From the NCBI RefSeq assembly GCF_008635795.1, contig NZ_VWRQ01000026.1, positions 1-64,000 of the forward strand: a stretch of 64,000 nt of DNA. The letters are read 5' to 3'. Origin of the DNA: Paenibacillus tepidiphilus. Its GTDB lineage: Bacteria; Bacillota; Bacilli; Paenibacillales; Paenibacillaceae. Numbering within the stretch: the first letter of the stretch is position 1; every line of letters starts with the position of its first letter. Below are positions 1-8,811 of this stretch, piece after piece. The position numbers were made by a program, and so were the translations under genes. The notes beneath the pieces are model-generated. The model was not told the DNA's origin and did not search any database. It saw only the letters and a list, made by a program, of their open reading frames with translations.

Positions 1-59
1 AACGTGCCTACCTTCTTACAATAGGGTTTTTTTTCATTTATGGACAGTTAGTTTATACC

Positions 60-165
60 ATTCGGCTAATGTTAGCTTTTATGCAACGCTAGTGGCGAAT
101 ATCCATCTAGTGTTGCGATCTGCCTCCATATAGTCGAAATTAAGTGGCGATTTTCCAACTCGTAC
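60..165. repeat. Intergenic repeat block A (AGTGGCGA-type units)
   Basis: Two related units lie in this otherwise empty gap. The core AGTGGCGA begins at 91 and again at 143, 52 bp apart. The second unit (137-160) is identical over 24 bases to 41940-41963 in another gap of this window. No credible gene is seen in 1-343 apart from the downstream terminator. The function is unknown; see the repeat-family findings. Confidence 0.7.
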
Positions 166-222
166 CTTGACCGCATCCAATTGTAACTATCCTCATCAGT
201 CATTTCTGTTCTTATTCAACGC

Positions 223-270
223 GAAAAAAACCGAGCAGCTGCCCTCCTTTAATGGAGAATCACTACTCGG
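223..270 (-). terminator. Rho-independent terminator after the peptide-binding protein gene
   Basis: Read on the minus strand, CCGAGTAG and CTGCTCGG form an imperfect stem with an inner CTCC/GGAG helix, followed by a run of T. It lies about 75 bp after the stop codon of the gene ending at 344 and closes the GH115/binding-protein transcription unit. Confidence 0.75.
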
Positions 271-343
271 CTTATTCGGGTTTACTGCGGTGTCCGTTTG
301 CGGAACAGCCCCTGTGGAATAGCCACTGCACAAGCAGCGAACT

Positions 344-1936
344 CTACTGCCAATATCCTCTGGTGAAGCATACGATGCCGTCGTAGCGGAGATATACATT
401 CTGCAGATCCGGATGATGCAGGACATCAGCCTCATAATAATAAAGCGGAATGACACCCATCTGGTTCATGAGCAGCCGCTCGGCCTGGGCGTATAGTTGT
501 ATGCGTTCCTTGGAATCAGCACTCTGCTTGCCCTTTCGTACATAGCTGTCATATTGCTTATTGTTCCAGCTTGTATCGTTATCCGGTGAGGAAGCCGTCA
601 GGAATTCCAGCATCGCAGCGGGGTCGTTATAGTCAGCGGTCCAGCCCGCTCTGGCTACCGTGAAGTTTCCGCTGTATCGGTTATTGAGCAGCTCCTGCCA
701 GGCCTGAACCTTCAGGCTTGCTTCAATCCCCAGATATTTGTGCCAGTCCGAAATAACTGACATGGCGATCTGGGAATGCACATCCCCATCGTTTACAATT
801 ACCGTAAAACCGGGTAGCTCGGCATAGCCTTCTTCCTTTAATCCTTCCTGCAGCAATTGTTTGGCCAAAGTTATATCTTTACTGAACAAGGAAGTATCCG
901 GTACCGCCGTGCGATAATTCAGGTTGCCGCTGCGCACAGCCGGCGGTACAAAGCCGAAAGCGGGTGAACCGTAGATCAGCGCTTCGCGGTCGATGGCCAT
1001 CGAGAGTGCCCGGCGGATCTTCACGTTGGTGAATGGCCGCTCATTCAGGTTGAACTGGTAGAAGTAGGTGCCGGCGGTTGGCATACTGATAACCAGTCCG
1101 GCGATGTCTGGGGTCATCGAAGCGTAGTCAAGCTGCACATGTCCGCCGACCCAGTCCGTTTCCTTCTTGATATAGGCGGCTGTAGCATTTGTAGCCCCGA
1201 GCTTTGGCCGCAGCAGTTGAACCTCCGCGAACCGAATCTCCTTAGCGGCGTAATAGCTTGGATTACGAACCAGGGAGATTTTCCTGCTGTCCCATGACTT
1301 GAGTGTAAACGGCCCGTTGGTTACGATCGACTTGGCACTGGTTGCCCAGTTGGCGTTAGCCTTTGCAACCGCCGCATTTACCGGCAGATAGATTTTCTCC
1401 GCAAGAGCCTGCAGGAAATAGGTGGTCTTCTCTTTCAGGGTAACCTGGAGGACGGTCTTGCTCAGTGCCTTGACCCCGACTTTGGAGACATCCATCAGTC
1501 TGCTTTTATTGTAGTCTTCCGCACCGGCAATCATGAACATGTCGGCGGCGAAGGTGCTGCCGGTTTCCGGATCAAGCGCCCGCTTCCAGGCATATTCGAA
1601 ATCTACGGCCTGGACGCGGTCCTTATTGCTCCATCTGGCATCTGAACGCAGGGTGAAGGTATATGTCATGCCGTCGCCTGAAACCGTCCATGACTTGGCC
1701 ATGCCCGGCACAGCCTTTCCTGACTTATCCAGCCGGACCAAACCTTCAAACAGCCCCTCAAGAATGGTGCCTGCCCCTGTATCCGCGTGGATTGCCGGAT
1801 CCAGAGATTTCGGAAACTCATTGAAGCCGATACGCAGGATTTCCTTGGCGTTGGCCGCGGACACACTATACTTCACTCCGGGGGTTAACCCCATGAATAA
1901 ACATACTATAATGAGCGCGCATATTCCCTTCTTCAA
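344..1936 (-). CDS. Peptide/nickel-type ABC transporter substrate-binding protein (SBP_bac_5)
   Basis: This is a family 5 extracellular solute-binding protein (OppA/DppE type) that would capture peptides or similar ligands outside the membrane. The start is TTG at 1936, with AGAGG eight bases upstream. Residues 1-28 form a Sec signal peptide ending near SVSAANA. No lipobox cysteine is in the right context, so it may be released or held otherwise. The family signature around 'NEFPKSLDPA' and 'YTFTLRSDARWSNKD' is clear, and 530 aa is normal for the family. It follows the GH115 gene by 59 bp on the same strand and is followed by a terminator. No permease or ATPase genes are attached, so it must borrow a transporter or act alone. 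Confidence 0.85.
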   Translation of the reverse strand: MKKGICALIIVCLFMGLTPGVKYSVSAANAKEILRIGFNEFPKSLDPAIHADTGAGTILEGLFEGLVRLDKSGKAVPGMAKSWTVSGDGMTYTFTLRSDARWSNKDRVQAVDFEYAWKRALDPETGSTFAADMFMIAGAEDYNKSRLMDVSKVGVKALSKTVLQVTLKEKTTYFLQALAEKIYLPVNAAVAKANANWATSAKSIVTNGPFTLKSWDSRKISLVRNPSYYAAKEIRFAEVQLLRPKLGATNATAAYIKKETDWVGGHVQLDYASMTPDIAGLVISMPTAGTYFYQFNLNERPFTNVKIRRALSMAIDREALIYGSPAFGFVPPAVRSGNLNYRTAVPDTSLFSKDITLAKQLLQEGLKEEGYAELPGFTVIVNDGDVHSQIAMSVISDWHKYLGIEASLKVQAWQELLNNRYSGNFTVARAGWTADYNDPAAMLEFLTASSPDNDTSWNNKQYDSYVRKGKQSADSKERIQLYAQAERLLMNQMGVIPLYYYEADVLHHPDLQNVYLRYDGIVCFTRGYWQ

Positions 1937-1995
1937 GCTGTATGCCTCTCTTCCTTCCCGGATTTCAGTAGATCAATAGGATCATACCATACGAT

Positions 1996-4900
1996 TCAGC
2001 TCCGAGGGGAATTTTTCCATTCCGCATCTGCAGGCGGCAGTTCATCGCCAAGCGTCAGATAGATCCGGTCTACCCGCAGCTCCGATTTTCTGGCGATGAC
2101 AGACAATACATGCTCTCCGGCCGAGAGATTCAGCTCGCAGAAATGCGACCAGAAATATATGTAGGAGGTATTGTAGGTGTACAGCTTGCCTTTGTTCAGT
2201 TGTTCCGCCAGAGGCAGGACCTGGCCATCCAGTGCCAGATAACAGGAATCGGAGGTATTGCTATAATGCCGGACGAGCATCCATACCCGGTACGATCCGC
2301 TCTGGCCGACGTTCAACCGGTAATGCATACCGGGCGCACCGGCCGGTTCTTCCCACAGCCGTCCAGGCCCAGCGACATGCATCGCCATTCCGGTCCGGCC
2401 ATCGGTCTCTGCCTGCAGATGGCTCCAGCCCAGCCCGCTTCCGTCCGCAAACGTGAGATAGGCATCCCCGGACTGCTCCAGGGCATACTCGGCTTCCAGC
2501 GCTATGACTCCATTCTGTTCGTTGAAGATACCGGAGCCGAATTCAGCAAACACATCCTTGGAGCCTTCTTCCCCTTGGCTCGCATAGCGCTTCACGCCCG
2601 GCACCTCCTGAGCGACATTCAAGGCAGGCACGAAAATCTCATCCCGCTTCTCGTAGAACTCCCTGGTAGCATACACTGTGCTCTGTAAAGGGACCTCTTC
2701 TCTGGCAGTTCTGTACAGTCCGCTGCAAATCTGTTGATCAATGACGTCCCACTGTACGTCAGGGAGCTCCAGCCCGTGTTCAGTTACGGGCACCGGGCCG
2801 TGCGCGCTGTACACCGGTCCCAGATTGTTATCGTGTCTTGCTTCCGTATAAAGCACAAGCTTGCTGACTGTCACAAAGTGGTCGACCATATATAGCTTCA
2901 ATCGGTGCACTCCCGCAGTCAGGAACGGCAGCTCCAGCGTCAGCTTCTCGCCGTTGTCGAACACCGATTGCTGCCAGGCTCCTGTCCATTCATCGCGGGT
3001 AATGGACTCAACCGTTACCGGCTCGTGATCGTCTATCCCGATGCCGAAGCGTATTCTGCCTGTGGAGTTCAGCGTCAGGAACCGGTGGATTTCGAGCATG
3101 AACGAACCGCCGTTCTCGACATACAGATCATATTCGAGAAAAGGATTATGCCGCAGGTCGCCTTCCAGCGGATGCAACTGCGCATTCCAGGCCATTACGG
3201 CGGCACCCTCGTATCTGCCGAGGCCCTGTACGGTGATCCAGCCGCTTCCTGACTGTCCGGCGCCCGCTTCATCTGGCAGGCTAATCCGGTCATACATAGC
3301 CGCAGGAATCGACACTGCGCCGTCAGCTTCCACATATCCCGTAAATCCCTCCGGTAGGGCTGACACGGCTTCAAGCTTTACCTTGACCGGTACTTCTGTA
3401 CCGTCTGTATGATTACGGACAACCAGCAGCCCCTCTTTTCGGGCATACACCTGGGGCGCCAATGCTATGACGAGAATCCGTCTCTCCGTCTCGACGATTC
3501 CCTCTGGCTCGGACACAATGATCCAGTCCGCACCTTCGCGGATTTCAATTGAATAGGCGAAGCATCCGGTTCCCTGATTGCCGAGCTCCAGCCACTTCTG
3601 CCTGCGGCCCGCAGCAGAGAAGGTCAGCTCCTCCCCCTCATTCCACAGATCAACGCGCATACCGCTGCCGGCGATGCGCAAGGCCGGCTGCCGCGCCGGA
3701 TGCATAGCTGTCGGCGGCGGCGGGAAGCTCTCCGGCGTGAGTATGGCGTCCCATTTGCCGCCGCTCATCTTTTTATTATAGTAGTGCAGCATGGTTCGTC
3801 TGTAATCGGTCATCCGGAGCGACAGCGCCACATAATGATCTGCCGCCTGCATATTCCCCCGCTTATAGGCAAGCTGGCTGCGGTCGGCGTAATAGAATTC
3901 ATGGTTGGTATAGTAGGAAGCATGTATCTTCATCAGGAAGAGCTGGAAGAACGCTTCACGTTCCTCAGCTGGAAGACGGTCCATGATCGCGTTCCCCCGT
4001 CTATATACATCCTCAAGGCGCATCAGTCTTCGCCCAGCCTCATCGCCGTAAGCGGTCTGCGAGAAGACCTGCGAATTCATATGCTCAATCTTGCGCACAT
4101 TGGTGACCTGCGCGAAGGTTTCATACAGCTCTGCCGCTTCCCGGCCGTGATGGCCGGAGAAGTTCCGGTTGATCCACTGCTCGGTGAACCGGAAAGGGTC
4201 CTTCGTAACGCCTGCTGCCTGGCCGGCTTCCCAGCCGCAGCGCAGAAAGAATTCCATATCCTGCTCCAGCGGCTTCAGCCCGCCCACATTCAGAATCCAG
4301 ATGTTCCGGATACCAGAGGCATACGACTTCCGCAGCTCATTGCCGGTATGGGCCAGAGGAATGGAGTTGATGAACAGATAGCTCATTGCCGTTCCCGGAG
4401 CCGCCCAATAGGAGTTATGGAAGTAAAGTCCATTCCCGCCGCTGCGGCTGCGTTCTGTTTCATTCGGATACCGGCGCACATGGCCGAAGTTGTCATTCGC
4501 CCAGATCAGGGTCACATTGTCGGGAACCTCAAGCTGCTGGTCATACAGGTCGAGTACCTCTTTGTATGGCACGAAGGTCTGCAGCGCCTCTGCGCCCTGC
4601 GGCCCCAGCACCTCCAGCAGAATGTCCCGCTGGTCGCGGATGACCCGGGCAAGAAGCTCGACCTTGGCGTTATTCTTCTGTTCCTCCGTTAAGGAAGCGT
4701 CTTCATCTATAGCCCGGGTATGGAACCCGGAATCATGAATGCCGCGCATCCCCATCGTGAAGCTCACTTCGTAATTACGGTTCTGCTCCACGCTCTCACG
4801 CCAGTATTCCTGCAGAATCTCCCGGTTCCGGCCCTCAATGGAGTAATCATAGACAGCCCCTTCATAGCCCTTGCTCTTCAGCCACGGCTCCCATTCATTC

Positions 4901-5637
4901 TGGTTGCTGCGCAGCAGCATATCACAGTGCGACGTCCCGACGACAACGCCCATCTCTTCCGCAAGCGCACCGTTTCCGGGATTGCCGTTAAAATAATTCA
5001 CATGCATCGCGGGCCAGATATAGTTCCCCTTCAGCCGCAGCAGCAGTTCGAACACATGACGGTAGGCTTCCGGCCCAATCGTGTCGTCCGGAGTATGCAG
5101 CTTGGCCCAGGCATCCAGCTCCTCCTCGTCGTTCAGGAAAATCCCCCGGTACTTCACCGACGGCCAATCGGCTTTACAGTAATCGGCGGGAACGCTATAA
5201 GCATCCTTCACCTTTACAGGTACATCTGCCCAATAATGCCATGGCGACACGCCAATGGCTTCGCACAAATCATAGATCCCGTAGATGGTTCCGCGTCTGT
5301 CCGTACCCACAATGTAAAACACGCCTTGCACAGCCTGCTGCAGATACCCTTCCCAGCGGTAGCCGCCCTCCTCCATCTGCAACCTCTCCAGCGATAAGCC
5401 CCGCTGTTCTGCTTGCTCCGCGAAGGACCGCTGATCCAGTGAACCTATTACGATACTGGAATCGTCCAGCTCACCGGTAAGCTCGGCGCGGCAGCCGCTG
5501 GTCCGGCCGATATCATCAATGAGATTGCGGACAGCCAGTTGTACAGCACTGTTCTCCGTGCCGGATACATAAATGCGGATGGTCTGATTGCGGCTGAACA
5601 GCTCCAGTTGCCCAGTGGTTGGCATAACCTGTTCCAT
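1996..5637 (-). CDS. GH115 family glycoside hydrolase (xylan alpha-glucuronidase-like)
   Basis: The protein resembles GH115 enzymes, which remove alpha-1,2-linked (4-O-methyl)glucuronic acid from xylan or its oligomers. It is 1213 aa, somewhat longer than many family members. The N-terminal ~170 residues look like the GH115 alpha/beta accessory domain ('GVFYIVGTDRRGTIYGIYDL'). The barrel follows, with recognisable blocks such as 'VKYRGIFLNDEEEL', 'LKGNYIWPAMH', 'SFTMGMRGIHDSGF' and 'LIWANDNFGHVRRYP'. A beta-rich C-terminal part (about 1030-1200) fits the GH115 C-terminal domain. There is no signal peptide, so it probably acts in the cytoplasm on imported oligosaccharides. ATG at 5637 has AAGGAGG eight bases upstream. 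It is divergent from an AraC regulator at 6169, its likely controller. The exact substrate is not deducible from sequence. Confidence 0.85.
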   Translation of the reverse strand: MEQVMPTTGQLELFSRNQTIRIYVSGTENSAVQLAVRNLIDDIGRTSGCRAELTGELDDSSIVIGSLDQRSFAEQAEQRGLSLERLQMEEGGYRWEGYLQQAVQGVFYIVGTDRRGTIYGIYDLCEAIGVSPWHYWADVPVKVKDAYSVPADYCKADWPSVKYRGIFLNDEEELDAWAKLHTPDDTIGPEAYRHVFELLLRLKGNYIWPAMHVNYFNGNPGNGALAEEMGVVVGTSHCDMLLRSNQNEWEPWLKSKGYEGAVYDYSIEGRNREILQEYWRESVEQNRNYEVSFTMGMRGIHDSGFHTRAIDEDASLTEEQKNNAKVELLARVIRDQRDILLEVLGPQGAEALQTFVPYKEVLDLYDQQLEVPDNVTLIWANDNFGHVRRYPNETERSRSGGNGLYFHNSYWAAPGTAMSYLFINSIPLAHTGNELRKSYASGIRNIWILNVGGLKPLEQDMEFFLRCGWEAGQAAGVTKDPFRFTEQWINRNFSGHHGREAAELYETFAQVTNVRKIEHMNSQVFSQTAYGDEAGRRLMRLEDVYRRGNAIMDRLPAEEREAFFQLFLMKIHASYYTNHEFYYADRSQLAYKRGNMQAADHYVALSLRMTDYRRTMLHYYNKKMSGGKWDAILTPESFPPPPTAMHPARQPALRIAGSGMRVDLWNEGEELTFSAAGRRQKWLELGNQGTGCFAYSIEIREGADWIIVSEPEGIVETERRILVIALAPQVYARKEGLLVVRNHTDGTEVPVKVKLEAVSALPEGFTGYVEADGAVSIPAAMYDRISLPDEAGAGQSGSGWITVQGLGRYEGAAVMAWNAQLHPLEGDLRHNPFLEYDLYVENGGSFMLEIHRFLTLNSTGRIRFGIGIDDHEPVTVESITRDEWTGAWQQSVFDNGEKLTLELPFLTAGVHRLKLYMVDHFVTVSKLVLYTEARHDNNLGPVYSAHGPVPVTEHGLELPDVQWDVIDQQICSGLYRTAREEVPLQSTVYATREFYEKRDEIFVPALNVAQEVPGVKRYASQGEEGSKDVFAEFGSGIFNEQNGVIALEAEYALEQSGDAYLTFADGSGLGWSHLQAETDGRTGMAMHVAGPGRLWEEPAGAPGMHYRLNVGQSGSYRVWMLVRHYSNTSDSCYLALDGQVLPLAEQLNKGKLYTYNTSYIYFWSHFCELNLSAGEHVLSVIARKSELRVDRIYLTLGDELPPADAEWKNSPRS

Positions 5638-6168
5638 GCAAGGAACCTCCTTTTATCCTTTAAAGCGAATGTAGATAGATTGAACTAAAGATTTTTGTGT
5701 TGGGATTAGCCGTGACGCAAGAAAACCTTTGGACTTCCGGCCGCTTCCCGTCCGCAGATTTCTTGATTAATACCGCTAGTTGCGGTTACGGCCTCCGCCT
5801 GATGGCTTTCCGCAGTAAAGCTGATATCCGTAGCACGGGCTGTCAACGTTTTAAGCTGCTAATTGCAGTTTGTACAACTATATCCACCTAAACTGGCCGT
5901 TTCCCGGCTATAGTTGCATTTCGTACATCTATTTTCGTGCTTTAAGGCCGTTTGTTCCCAATATGCTGATTTTAGTTGCACAAACTACATCTATCCCTCA
6001 AAGATGGGTGGATACCTAACAAATAGTTGTACGAAATACATTTATCCTTGTTGAATAGGGGTTGCCTTTCGTTCATCATACCTAAACAAAGAACAAGAAT
6101 CTTTTATAATCTTGCCTTGATCCGTATTTGTTGTATTATATTGCTATGGAAAACAAGGAGGGCCAGGC
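5638..6168. other. 531-bp intergenic region between the GH115 and AraC genes
   Basis: The region holds the GH115 ribosome binding site at its left edge, four repeat units at 5860-6047 (separate entry), and an AT-rich stretch before the AraC gene (about 6100-6150) that probably carries its promoter. No gene is supported here. Confidence 0.6.
5860..6047. repeat. Intergenic repeat block B (TAGTTG-type units)
   Basis: Four related units start at 5860 (TAATTGCAGTTTGTAC), 5911 (TAGTTGCATTTCGTAC), 5973 (TAGTTGCACAAACTAC) and 6024 (TAGTTGTACGAAATAC). Each ends in a CATCTATCC or ACTATATCC-like tail. The intervals are 51, 62 and 51 bp. The units share length and phasing with blocks A, C and D but differ in core sequence. 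Confidence 0.7.
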
Positions 6169-6999
6169 ATGACTACTACTCCGGCTGACTTATATTGCTC
6201 GCACCCGCTGTTCGGTATTGAATATGAGAAGCATGATGCAGACTACCGGATGCCAAACTATCATTATCATAATTCCTATGAGCTCTACTTCCTGGAGGAA
6301 GGCTATCACCATTTCATGGTCGACGATGGAATCTTTGATATAGCCATGCATGATGTGGCGCTGGTCAAGCCGAATATGTTTCATCAAAGCCACGGAAACC
6401 ACTCCTGTGCCCGCACCTGTGTGTATTTCACGGACCGGTTTCTGCGCCTGCACTATACGGAGCATTCCATTCAAGTGTTGATGGACTGCTTCGAGAAGAA
6501 GCTGATATCGGTCAGCAAAGAAGCCTTCCCCAAGCTGAAGAGGCTTCTGCTGCTGCTGGAGAAGGAGAACGTGAACAACCCGGGCAACCGCATTTTTGTG
6601 TATCTGGCGGATATTCTCAGCCTGCTGAATGACCAGCAGAGATCACCGCGGGCTGAACAAGTTCCTCTGGCCTATACCAATATTGCGCCGATCCTGGCGT
6701 ATATCAACCAGCATTACAACAAGATTAATACCATTGAGGAGATCGCCGGGCAATTCTACATCTCCAAGTATTATCTGTGCCGTATCTTCAAGGAAGCTAC
6801 GGGGCTTACGCTCATTCAATATCTGAACAATATCAAGCTACAGCATGCCTGCAATCTGCTGGTCAATTCGAAGTTCTCCATTCTGGAAATCGGCATGGCC
6901 TGCGGCTATAACTCGTCAATGTATTTCTGCAAAATGTTCAAGCAAGCCCTCACGGTTACGCCCAGCGAATTCCGCAAGAACGCTAAAGACAAGGGTTGA
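6169..6999 (+). CDS. AraC family transcriptional regulator
   Basis: 276 aa. The N-terminal cupin-like ligand-binding half is followed by two helix-turn-helix motifs at about 175-270 ('IEEIAGQFYISKYYLCRIFKEATG' and 'ILEIGMACGYNSSMYFCKMFKQ'), the standard AraC/XylS output domain. ATG at 6169 is preceded by AAGGAGGG with good spacing. It is divergent from the GH115 gene across 531 bp, so it is the natural candidate for sugar-responsive control of the GH115/binding-protein unit (inference). Its 3' end overlaps the convergent gene at 6983 by 17 bp. Confidence 0.9.
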   Translation: MTTTPADLYCSHPLFGIEYEKHDADYRMPNYHYHNSYELYFLEEGYHHFMVDDGIFDIAMHDVALVKPNMFHQSHGNHSCARTCVYFTDRFLRLHYTEHSIQVLMDCFEKKLISVSKEAFPKLKRLLLLLEKENVNNPGNRIFVYLADILSLLNDQQRSPRAEQVPLAYTNIAPILAYINQHYNKINTIEEIAGQFYISKYYLCRIFKEATGLTLIQYLNNIKLQHACNLLVNSKFSILEIGMACGYNSSMYFCKMFKQALTVTPSEFRKNAKDKG

Positions 7000-7663
7000 C
7001 CTGCTCTTCCACATCGCCCACATAATAGGCGTAAATCGTCTCTACAGGCTTAAAGTACAGATACCCGTCCTCTTCCCACGGCTGAAAATGCAGATCCATC
7101 CGCGACTTCTCCCACGGCACGGGCGTCCCCTTCGTATCCAGCCGCCCCGGCACGACCGGTGGCTCGACGACGGCGGGAAACTCCTGATATCCGAACAGCA
7201 AATTCTCGTGCATGCCGATAATCTCGTACTTGGGGCCATGAAAGGCACGCTCTTCCTGGAGCTGATAATGGTAGTAGATATAGCTGCTCATCATCTCCCG
7301 CTTCAGATGGGCCACCCGGCCCACCCGCCGCTCGACCGGCGACTTGCGCAGCCAGTGCCCCTCATCCGCAGGCTCGTTGAAGTGGAAGACATCCACCAGC
7401 GGAATCCATTTGCGCGACTCGGCCTCACCGGGCCAGTCCATCAAATATTCATTTACTGCCCCGGCCATCACCGCCGGTTCTATGATCTCATTCACGCATT
7501 CCATATACAGGAATACATTGCTCTGCCAGGCGAAAGCTGCGGCCGTCATCAGCGCCCCGTCTCTCACCAGCTTCAGAGCCGCCTTATCCTGCTGTAAGGC
7601 CGCCAGTCCTTCCGCTTCCCGACCGTCTTTCCACACTCCGCGATACATCATCCGGTAAATCAT
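6983..7663 (-). CDS. Uncharacterised protein
   Basis: About 226 aa. I do not recognise the family. The first ~75 residues ('MIYRMMYRGVWKDG', then 'SNVFLYMECV') have the feel of a small ferredoxin-like alpha/beta-barrel sugar mutarotase or monooxygenase domain. The rest is rich in Trp, Tyr, His and acidic residues, and contains 'VDVFHFNEP' and 'PVPWEKSRMDLHFQPWEEDG'. No signal peptide or membrane segment is seen, so it is probably cytosolic. ATG at 7663 is chosen because AGGAG lies 11 bases upstream; the GTG 12 bases earlier sits on top of the ribosome binding site. It is divergent from an AraC regulator at 7901 and convergent with another. The setting suggests a carbohydrate-related role, but that is inference only. 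Confidence 0.7.
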   Translation of the reverse strand: MIYRMMYRGVWKDGREAEGLAALQQDKAALKLVRDGALMTAAAFAWQSNVFLYMECVNEIIEPAVMAGAVNEYLMDWPGEAESRKWIPLVDVFHFNEPADEGHWLRKSPVERRVGRVAHLKREMMSSYIYYHYQLQEERAFHGPKYEIIGMHENLLFGYQEFPAVVEPPVVPGRLDTKGTPVPWEKSRMDLHFQPWEEDGYLYFKPVETIYAYYVGDVEEQVNPCL

Positions 7664-7900
7664 GCAATTAATCACTCCTCGACTGCTTGTCTAATTTCCC
7701 TGTCAGCTGCGCCTGTATTTTACCTTACCGTAATCCCGATCCATTGCCTATGCAAAAATCTGGTTATCGCAGGCTCCGATAAACCACGCCTTAAGCGGGT
7801 TGGTTCATTTCATACTCTTGCTTAAATTCCGTATTGGCATTACCATGCTATAAGGAATTATCAAATAACGGCCGGAACGGCCTGCCGGGGGACTGACAGG

Positions 7901-8734
7901 ATGAATGCACCGCAGCGGCAGCTGATGCAGTTGTATCTCAGCAATCTTCAAGTAAAGGTTACGGCCAGCGGCTACAATCAGGTGTGGACCGATTGGCGGG
8001 AGCTGGATTATACGCCGGATTATAATAAATTCTATCTCATCTGCGACGGGGAAGGCTGGCTGAAGATCGGGGATGAAGAATATTATCCCCGGCCCGGTCA
8101 ATGGTTTATCATGCCGGAGGGCGTCAAGCAATCCTTCTCCTATACCTCCGGTCCAAGGTATACGAAGTATTGGTGCCATTTCACCGCAAAGATCGGACAA
8201 AGCAATCTGTTCGACTTACTGGGAGTTCCGCTGCATATCGATACCGGCCACGCTCCCGAACCGGTGCAGCTGTTCCGGGAACTGCTCGCCTGCCGCGCCT
8301 CCGATGCACTTACCCTGCCGCTGATGACCCAGGCAGCCATGCTGAAGCTGATCTCCTATTATATCGAGCATGCGGCCGCAGGAATGACCGGAGTCCAGCC
8401 GGCGGCAACTCCCGGCTATCTGCAGGAAGCGATCAGCTACATGGATGCGCATTACAACCGTAACGTCACCGTGCCGGAGCTGGCGGAACGGGTCCATCTG
8501 CATCCGAACTATTTCATCCGCGTGTTCAAACGGCATTTCGGGTTATCGCCTATTCAGTACATTAACCGCAAAAAAATAGAGCAGGCCAAGTGGCTCCTGC
8601 TCTCCACGGACCTCCCCTTAACCGGAATCGGCGAAGAGATCGGCATTCCGGATGTTCCATACTTCTCCAAGCTGTTCAAGGCGTTCACCGGCTTCTCGCC
8701 GACGGCCTACAGAATACATTCCCGGCCAAAGTGA
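7901..8734 (+). CDS. AraC family transcriptional regulator
   Basis: 277 aa. An N-terminal cupin with 'GEGWLKIGDEEYYPRPGQWFIMPEG' is typical of AraC-type sugar-binding pockets. The C-terminal double helix-turn-helix at about 175-275 has 'VPELAERVHLHPNYFIRVFKRHFG' and 'LTGIGEEIGIPDVPYFSKLFKAFTG'. The first four codons are ATGAATGCACCG; the upstream ribosome site is only a G-rich run, so the start is slightly uncertain. It lies divergent from the uncharacterised gene at 6983-7663 and is separated from the sugar-type binding protein at 8812 by a shared terminator. Confidence 0.88.
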   Translation: MNAPQRQLMQLYLSNLQVKVTASGYNQVWTDWRELDYTPDYNKFYLICDGEGWLKIGDEEYYPRPGQWFIMPEGVKQSFSYTSGPRYTKYWCHFTAKIGQSNLFDLLGVPLHIDTGHAPEPVQLFRELLACRASDALTLPLMTQAAMLKLISYYIEHAAAGMTGVQPAATPGYLQEAISYMDAHYNRNVTVPELAERVHLHPNYFIRVFKRHFGLSPIQYINRKKIEQAKWLLLSTDLPLTGIGEEIGIPDVPYFSKLFKAFTGFSPTAYRIHSRPK

Positions 8735-8776
8735 GCATAAGCCGGCCTAAGCGTGTATGAAATCCTCGCAGACGGA

Positions 8777-8805
8777 AAGACCCGGCCAAAGCTTGGCCGG
8801 GTCTT
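8777..8805. terminator. Bidirectional terminator
   Basis: A perfect inverted repeat (AAGACCCGGCCAA, AGC loop, TTGGCCGGGTCTT) lies between the convergent AraC gene (ends 8734) and binding-protein gene (ends 8812). It is followed by pyrimidine-rich sequence on the plus strand. Confidence 0.85.
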
Positions 8806-8811
8806 CTCCCT

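Noticed and set aside
5697-5891. 64-residue open frame in the GH115/AraC gap
   Set aside because: It runs into repeat block B, lacks a ribosome site and has no conserved features.
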